Shown here: one piece after another, positions 57,152-64,000 of the stretch
How the letters are laid out: each line of letters starts with the position of its first letter
Position numbering within the stretch: position 1 is the first letter of the stretch
The notes under the pieces: generated by a model
What the model saw: only the letters and a program-made list of their open reading frames with translations
What the model was told of the DNA's origin: nothing
Database searches by the model: none
Translations under genes and position numbers: made by a program
NCBI GenBank assembly: GCA_964036195.1
Contig: OZ038455.1
Coordinates: 15,517,855 to 15,581,854, forward strand
Source: Sphaerolaimus hirsutus
Lineage: Eukaryota > Nematoda > Chromadorea > Monhysterida > Sphaerolaimidae
Direction of reading: 5' to 3'
Length of the DNA: 64,000 bases

Positions 57152-59468
57152 GTGTATTTTAGTTTACCATCACCATTTACCACACGGAACGGGAATACGT
57201 GGGATTTTTGTCGCAAAAACCCAGCTGTATTTTGTGAAAATAATAATATATAATCTGAAATTGATTTTTATCGCCGCACATGAAAACACCTACCTACGCT
57301 GCATGCAACATGAGTGCATGAAATTACGAAGCGCACGCACGTTTACTTGAAAATCAAGGGCGACAATTTTCTAACCAGAGGCACTGAAAAATCATAAGTG
57401 GTGCTCATTGGGGCATTGTTATGTGTCTTGGTTGAACACCTAGGGATGGTATTTCACTTTCCAAAATGTGCAATTGTGCATGATCAGTAATTACCGCAGT
57501 TAGCGATCCAAAAATCTCGGGAGATTTACCTATAATTTTTTATATACCTGATACTAATAGGTATCAAAATATGATATTTATTGGTATTTTATTTTCTCCA
57601 TGTTTTTTTCTGGAAACATTTAATAAGGTAACCTAGGTAAAAAGAACCTTTTCTTATTCTGTATGACAAGAATGTATTATAAAAATTATCTTATTTTTAA
57701 ATGTTTTCTCCGCGTTTTTAATGAGATTTCATAATTTTCTTTTTGAGAGATTTTCTGAGATTATATTTTCTGAAAAACACCCATTTTTGGAACGCTAACG
57801 GCAGTAAACACCATTCTCAGGGAAATAAACAGAAGGGAAGTAAATGGGAACTGGAAAATCGAGACGAATAGATGTGAAATACTTCTTCTGCTTCTCTATC
57901 CAAAAAAACCTTTTCCCCCATTTTGGACCACTCCGTGTAATCCGGTCGCGTGTGGAAGGAACCCTTTGTGTGACACCATCCGATTTTTGACGATTGCATC
58001 TCAGACACTGGGAATGATTGTGCCACATTCCTCTTGCATGACCTTGTTCCGCTGCCGCGTCGGTGCAAATATCCAATGTATTTGTGGTAAAACAAGGCTA
58101 TTATTTCTGCTCTACAGTCAGATGGGTTGTTTTTGTTTGATTTTTTGTTTGTTTTCGAAATCTGCCGCCGCCCGTCTCGAAACAACCCAATTTAACGTAA
58201 ATATTTATTTTTCGCGCATTCCCGAGACAACCTGCGTGCCGCTAAAGCGACATATGTGCCATGGCATGGCACAAAATGTTATATTTAATTGCACTTGCGA
58301 CCAACCACTGATAAACTGATAACTATTTGAGCTACGAGTTAACGGAAATGCACAATATTTTGTTTTCGGTTTCAATAAGTAAATACTATTATTCTATTTA
58401 GTCGACGCAACTGAAAGCTTGATTTTTGGATTTATTCATCTTCAATTGACTGTTGCTTGGCGTTTTTCTTCTGAATGTGACGAGCAAATGTCTTATATCA
58501 CTGACATTCATATACCTACTATAAATGTGATTTTTATGTCCATTTTCAATTGAAATGGTAGTGCGCAGTTATTTTGACACTAAGCCTACTTGATATTCGT
58601 TTACATTTTGTCAGAGAACTGAGAGCAAATCAAGCTTTTGTCCCCAAATATTAACGTGATGACGCATCTGTTTCAACTGCTGCGTTCCATCCTTGTGGTA
58701 GGAATGTTCAACTTCCCTGCATGACATAAGGCAACCATGCATGAAGCAACTAAAATTGTCCCCAATCCTGTTAAAAAAACTATTAATTTGGGCACATTAT
58801 TATACATGAGGTTGCTAGACTCCACATGATCACAATATTCAGTAGGTTGATGAATACCAAATGGGGCCACAGTGAAGTTTCATGTATGTCTGCTACAGGG
58901 TAGATCAAATGAGGGTTTTCAATTGGCCAAAGAATGGAGGGACAAATGATGAGTCTCATTTCAAATTTACCAAATGTTCAATTACACATGGCATAATGTG
59001 GATCACAATGCCACGGGTCTATACCGCAACTGCACTAGGATCATATCAACAGTTGCCTCATTACACGCGGAAATAGTTACCTCATGCGGAGTCTCGCATC
59101 CGCGCCTGTTTCACTGTGCAAATATTTGTGTAGTGCTGTTTTTAATTGTGCTTTAATCCGCACAAGGCTGGTGGCGCCCATGTTTTTTTTGACTGATCAG
59201 AATTTGAGCGGACAATTACCGGATTAATTGGTACCGGTGCTGCGCTCCGCAATTGTTTCGCAACGAGTATTTGATTATTTTATCGTAAAAGTCATACGTA
59301 TTTGCGTTCAAAGTAGAAATTTACTTGTCTTTAGCTGATATACGATAAGCAGTGTTGTTACTTTTTGATACTTTTTCGCTTCTTTATTATAACTGTTTTC
59401 AACGCACGCTTTGTAGAGCGCCGCTACACAAATACCCATTGTTCAATGCTACCGAAATTTTAAAATTG
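57152..59468. other. Intergenic DNA between repeats and the PDZ gene
   Basis: 57490-57800 has GTTAGCG..CGCTAAC-type ends around GAGATTTTCTGAGATT units, like 19950-20230. 58600-59150 is unusually non-repetitive, but its frames on either strand match no domain I know. Confidence 0.4.
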
Positions 59469-62400
59469 ATGCGCATCATGGCCGACAGTGCCAGTTTGGG
59501 ACATTCGATGGGCGACGGAAGTTGCAGTTCCACGAGCAGCGTGCACAGTGCTTCCAGGTTAGATGACTTGTCAACTCTTTTCAGGTGTTGGCAGGGTGCC
59601 AACGGATGTTTCCTTCTCTATTTGGATGATAAATATTTTTTCAGCCCGGCGCTTTTTCAAGCGGCTTGGTTCATTGCGTTTGAAATTATATTGTCAGCCT
59701 AGCAGGTAAAACCTCTGTGAATGTGCTTTGGGTGATTGAATTCTATCCGTCAGGGGCGGGGGGTTGTGCTGTCTTTTTGCCAAGTCTATTTTATTAAAAT
59801 ACAGTTACCGATTCCTGTTTACCTACCTAATGTTAACTTTCGGACAGTGGATTTTGATGAAACGCAAAAATTAATTTAACCATTTATTTGGCACTGCTCC
59901 ATTTTTCTCCTCACTGGTGTTCAAACGGAACCACGGTCTTGAATCCGACAAAATGGCCAACCGCACACTGCAAAGTGGCACGGGCGGTTCGGACGTTTTG
60001 AATTTCTGCCCAGATGGAATTGTAAAGTCGGTTCGGACGATTTTATTTACGACAAATCTAAAAAACTACTGAAATTTGGGTCGGTTCGGAAGTTTTTAAT
60101 TCCACCCCTCTTTTTAATTCCGCCTTTGAATTCCGATTATGCAAAAAAACGTCCGAACCGCCCGTGCCACTTTGCAGTGTGCGGTGGGCCTATGGCGCCA
60201 CTCACGCTGGATGTCAACTGAATTAGTGTCAACTGAATTTTTGTGAATTATGTGATTTCAACTTACCTATCTGATAGAGCATAGTTGGCTTTCACGTCAT
60301 GACACTTGATTTTCATTGTTTCTGTTAAGTAGGATGCTTTTCATAAACTTTGTGTTATTTAGTTGACATTTAGTTGACACGAATTTGCGATGTCAACTAG
60401 CGTGTGTGGGCCCTATGGGCAACATCAAATGGAAAAATAAATATACTATTTAGTTGTACAAATCGGTCGAAAAAATATCAACCACGGTCAAAAACTCACA
60501 CTCGTTTGACCCTCAATCATAACTCCGTTCCCAGTTTCTGCACGCACCGAAGTCACAACCAAACGGGCAGCGATCGGTCGCAAAAAGTCTCGCGCGCATT
60601 GACCTGGCTCGGTCCCCGCACGGTCACCTTGAAACGGCACCAAAGTCGCGGCTTCGGCTTCACGTTGGCCGGCAAGCTCGGCTGCGTGCTGACCAACGTC
60701 GTGCCCGGCGGCGAGGCTGATAAGGCTGGAATCAAGGTTTGGTTTGTTGTACTGTGTGGTTTTTAGGTTTCTTGTTGGATTACTGGTGAAGGATTAGTGA
60801 TACTGGCGTGAATTTGGTACTGGTTTTTTAGTTGTGATGTATTTTTATGATCGCACTGACGACCGAACAAAAAGATTTATCGGATTCCAGTAGAGCCATT
60901 AAAAATCGACAAGATCCATCAACAGTGAAATCCTTTTCTGCACATATTTATGGAAAAAATGGGGAGTATTGAAAGCGTTTTTACGACGTTTAAAAGAACG
61001 CAACAACCGAAATTGTTTAAAAACAGCTAAAATTTTGTACAGTTCACTACATATTTTGTACAATCTTTGGATTCACCTCGAAATTACCCAATATTTAAGT
61101 GACGCTGAACCAACTCATTTCTGAACGTAACGTGTGATAGAATTCTCCCTTAAAACCCCAACGCCGTGGCTGCAAACGTTAGCCCACCAAATTTAGGAAA
61201 ACGACCGGCTGGTAGCGATCGGAGGGCGGGACGTGTCCCGCCTGGCGCACAACCGGGTCGTGGCCGCGCTCGCCGACGCCCCCTTCGCCCTGATGCTCAC
61301 TGTCGATGTGAGTACGTTGAGACTATGCATTGCGGCACCTTGTATTTACGCGTGGTTTACGCTGGAAGCGTGCCAACGATGTTCGACACATGCGATTTTC
61401 ATTAAAAGGTTGAATGAATGTTTTGCTGTTTTAATGTTGCGTTAACATATTCATAACAACGAATTTTACATCTGTTTACAGAAATCGCATGCTTTTATAG
61501 TCATTGGCACACTTCCAACGTGAGACATAAGTGCGAAGAGTTGCTGCTATGTACTAAGAACGGTGGAGCTGAAGGCGCTCATTGTTCATGTCCGCTCTTT
61601 CCTCTTCATTGTTCATCTTTATTTGACTTTGGGCTCAAGTTGTTTGTTGATCAAAACAGTCCTACTCAGCGGCGGCAATGATAAATATAAACATAGCGAT
61701 TATGCATGTTTTCATGCGCGTTTGTGTAACTCATGCAGCACTGCGTGTGCTGCGATATTGTGGGTCGCGCGTTTTATGTCTTCTAAATATTATATCACGC
61801 GGACTCGCATCACATGCATCATTTTGAAAAATGACTAATTTTCCGAAATATAAATATTGTTTCAGAATTCAGAAAGATACCTACATCAATTTTATAGCTT
61901 TATATCTATATTTTTTAAGATTTTCGAAGATATAAATCGCGGGTAATTTTTCGAATGATAATGTTCACTACAGGATCAGTATTTCCGGTCACGTATATTC
62001 ACCTTTAACTTTCTGATCACTTGTTTTCAGGGACGTATCCAGGATTTTTGAGCGGGAGGAGCTGCTTGTTTACGGGGGCCGGCCGCCGGCGAACGGGGGG
62101 GGGGGCTCAGCCCCCCCCCTAAACTAGCGCCATACAAAAGCGCCATGCCATGGCGCTATTGGCGTTGGCGCCAGCGCAGGAAAGTCGCAAAAAGTACATG
62201 CATACATATACAGCGAAAGTCGCAAAAATGTGTTCATTTCGTAGGATATTTGTTTACAGGGACCGATCTGCTAAAAAGACAATGCATGGGGGAGAAATTG
62301 CGCGGTTTTTAGGGGGTCTCACATTTTTACAGGGGGACGAAACATTTTTAGGTCTCACCCCGGGAAGGGGGGGCTGCAACCCCCCCCCCCCCGCCCCCCC

Positions 62401-63611
62401 CTGGATACGTCCTTGCTTGTTTTACCAATTTGCCCTGTGATATTCGCGATTATAAAAGCCTGGCGAACATTGGGACCCTCGGCCTTAGCCCCCTCAAATT
62501 GTGTCCACATACACAGTGACGGAATATCGCCAATGCGCTTGCACCATCCGTAGGCGCCGCGCCATTTCGCAATTGGCGTTGGCGTTGGCGCCACGGATGT
62601 AAAAAGTGTAGGTATTGAAATCTGGGGCCCTTTTACATTGAACGTGTATCCCCCCACCCTTACCCATCCTGGATACAAATTGTTCCAATATTCCGTGCAG
62701 GATACTCCAATGTATGCTTTAAACGCTCGGCGGTCGCAGAGGAGCGCCGTACGCAAATTGACAGCCAGCGATGAGCAGAAAATCTCGTCGCCAGATTCAT
62801 TCGATCACGGTAGAAGCTTTGCCAGTGGCTCCAAGGTAGGCTTGTATTTTTTGTGGGCAAGGGCCCATTCCGCAAAAAAGCCCATTCCGCATTTTTGCCC
62901 ATCCCGCAAATGTGCCCATTCCGCAAACAGGTGATGCAACTTGCGGGATGGGTCACATAATTTGCGGGATGGGCAAAAATGCGGAATGGGCTTTTTTGCG
63001 GAATGCTACACTGTCTTTTTTGTGTTCCGTCTGATAGTATGCATTGTAAGATCTAAAGTTTACGATGGGACTAGGGATGCCACTTGATTTTATAACTGAT
63101 TTAAAAAATCACAGGGTGGAAGCTGATTTGATTTAAAAAAAATCAAAAAGACAATTTCTGGTAGACGTGCACGAGGTCTGATTTGAAGATTTTTGAAAAA
63201 ATTAATTTTAATTTAAAAAATTGTTTTTTCCCACCCTAGATGGGACTGTCTGTATTATACGTGTTTTCTGTATTCGATTTGAAGTAATGCTCGCTTTGAA
63301 AACAACGTGGTTGATATTCTAAAAACACCCGCTCCCGCAGCCAACCCCTTCTCCGTGCGACTTCGGCCTGCGTCGACACGCCACGGCGGCCACATTCACC
63401 CCACCCGCGCGCGACCACCCGCCGCTGCAGAAACACTTGTCCGTGTCCTCCCGGCCAGCCAAATTACAGTCCAGCGGTCACTTTCCTAGCTTGGCCGGTA
63501 CGAGTGTGGGCGCCAGCGTGCACAGGTGCGGCACGCAGGTCAAGGGTGCCTGCGACAGGATATTGAGTGAAGCCAGTTTGATTGCGCACGCAGCCAGTCC
63601 CGTCATGTCAG
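59469..63611 (+). CDS. PDZ-domain protein, 5' part (3' end not resolved)
   Basis: Exons 59469-59584, 60535-60736, 61197-61307, 62701-62835 and 63341 to about 63611 keep phase throughout. The first exon reads MRIMADSASLGHSMGDGSCS, then Ser-rich sequence; its donor could instead be at 59557, also in phase. Exons 2-3 encode a complete PDZ domain of about 75 residues: TVTLKRHQSRGFGFTLAG with the carboxylate-binding loop GFGF, VVPGGEADKAGIKENDRLVA, then VSRLAHNRVVAALADAPFAL, MLTVD. Exons 4-5 are basic, Ser/Pro-rich linker. The PGGxAxKAGxKExDR core and HxxVV segment look closest to PDZ-RhoGEFs (ARHGEF11/12), with RGS12 second; no DH, PH or RGS domain lies in the window to decide. PDZ domains bind C-terminal peptides, for instance of membrane receptors. 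Confidence 0.75.
59955..60410. mobile_element. Two abutting palindromic GGCC-ended elements in PDZ intron 1
   Basis: 59955-60190: GGCCAACCGCACACTGCAAA mirrors TTTGCAGTGTGCGGTGGGCC, with GTTCGGACG units inside. 60194-60410: GGCGCCACTCACGCTGGATG mirrors ATGTCAACTAGCGTGTGTGG (then GCC), the TTGACATC family. Only TAT separates them. Confidence 0.7.
62028..62415. mobile_element. hAT-like element, CAGGGACGTATCC family
   Basis: CAGGGACGTATCCAGG to CCTGGATACGTCCTTG with exact octamer CTTGTTTT (62020-62027, 62416-62423), in PDZ intron 4. The GCGCGC motif is decayed here. Confidence 0.9.
63072..63238. mobile_element. Small hAT-like element, ATTTAAAAAAT units
   Basis: TAGGGATGCC to CCCACCCTA with exact octamer GATGGGAC (63064-63071, 63239-63246). 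The interior is GATTTAAAAAATCA-like. Confidence 0.85.
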
Positions 63612-63775
63612 TTGATTTACATATTCTGCAGCGAAAGCTGAATGTGTGTCACTTAAACCGTGTTAAAAACCGTGTAATGTGTGATGTGTATCCAAATCTT
63701 ATGTTTTTGTATCCAAATCCTCTATATGTCCAACCGTAATATTTGGATACTGTAGAATAAGATTAGGATACACAG

Positions 63776-64000
63776 GACACTTAACAGGGCCTTTTACATG
63801 ACATTCAATATTTTACAGTGTTTTTACATTACACATGACATTTTACAGGGTCTTTTTAGGGTTTTTTACAAGACACTTAATGTAAAAAATTGTGTATTTT
63901 ACAGGGTCATTTACATGACACATGACATTTTTCACGATCTTTTACACTCTACAGGTTCTTTTACAGGACTTTTACCGGAAATCGTCCATTCTCAACGTTC
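63776..64000. repeat. Degenerate TTTACATGACA/TTTTACAGGG repeats
   Basis: Several imperfect tandem CAGGGTCTTTTTAC and TTACATGACACATGACATTT units, the internal vocabulary of the CAGGTGCCA family, running off the window end. Confidence 0.55.

Noticed and set aside
58673..59156. Moderately long frames on both strands in low-repeat DNA, considered as a transposase or retroelement fragment.
   Set aside because: No motif of any such family is visible and no splice-flanked exon; left as unassigned.
63307..63489. Alternative reading frame of PDZ exon 5.
   Set aside because: The acceptor at 63340 after a phase-0 exon sets the other frame, which stays open for the full exon with better composition.

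Overview
This is metazoan nuclear DNA from an invertebrate whose phylum I cannot fix from sequence alone. Four multi-exon genes with GT-AG introns are present, with no operons or ribosome binding sites. Their products are typically animal: ERAD adaptor SEL1L, mitochondrial ribosomal protein uS5m, a rhodopsin-class neuropeptide-type GPCR and a PDZ scaffold or signalling protein. There is also an orphan last exon of a chymotrypsin-like protease. All genes read on the + strand. A 200-N assembly gap lies at 28602-28801.

Layout: 1-3.2 kb nested repeats; 3.38-3.72 kb protease exon; 4.0-6.7 kb repeats; 7.45-20.41 kb SEL1L (20 exons, 754 aa, every exon phase consistent); 21.16-24.01 kb MRPS5 (8 exons, 355 aa); 24.1-36.1 kb gene-free nested transposons, including a 5.2 kb fold-back; 36.15-48.92 kb GPCR (8 exons, 483 aa) with a 7.4 kb intron holding a 116-bp satellite and nested elements; 49-59.4 kb repeats, including a decayed Tc1-like element; 59.47 kb to beyond about 63.6 kb the 5' part of a PDZ gene.

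Most of the window is non-autonomous DNA transposons, and many can be delimited to the base by their target-site duplications. (a) A swarm of hAT-like elements has 8-bp duplications and termini TAGGG.., TAGTG.. or CAGRG... Their bodies are degenerate short tandem units (GATCCC, GGTACG, GACTCG, GAACCG, GGTGCC, GGCGCC, ATATCG, GGAAAACG, TTTACGC and others). The same terminus recurs with different units. (b) Elements ending CCGTATTTCCTCG sit between TA dinucleotides. (c) Elements ending GGCC..CACACnCTAG are flanked by AAT. (d) Elements ending GGGGA are flanked by 4-bp repeats. (e) A family with terminus CAGGTGCCAGTCCC makes up one whole SEL1L intron and one whole GPCR intron, with the 5' splice site CAG|GTGCCA coinciding with the transposon end. 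This is the signature of an introner.

The genes are functionally unrelated to one another. The novelty lies in the mobile DNA: intron-making elements, and a constant-terminus/variable-unit transposon system.
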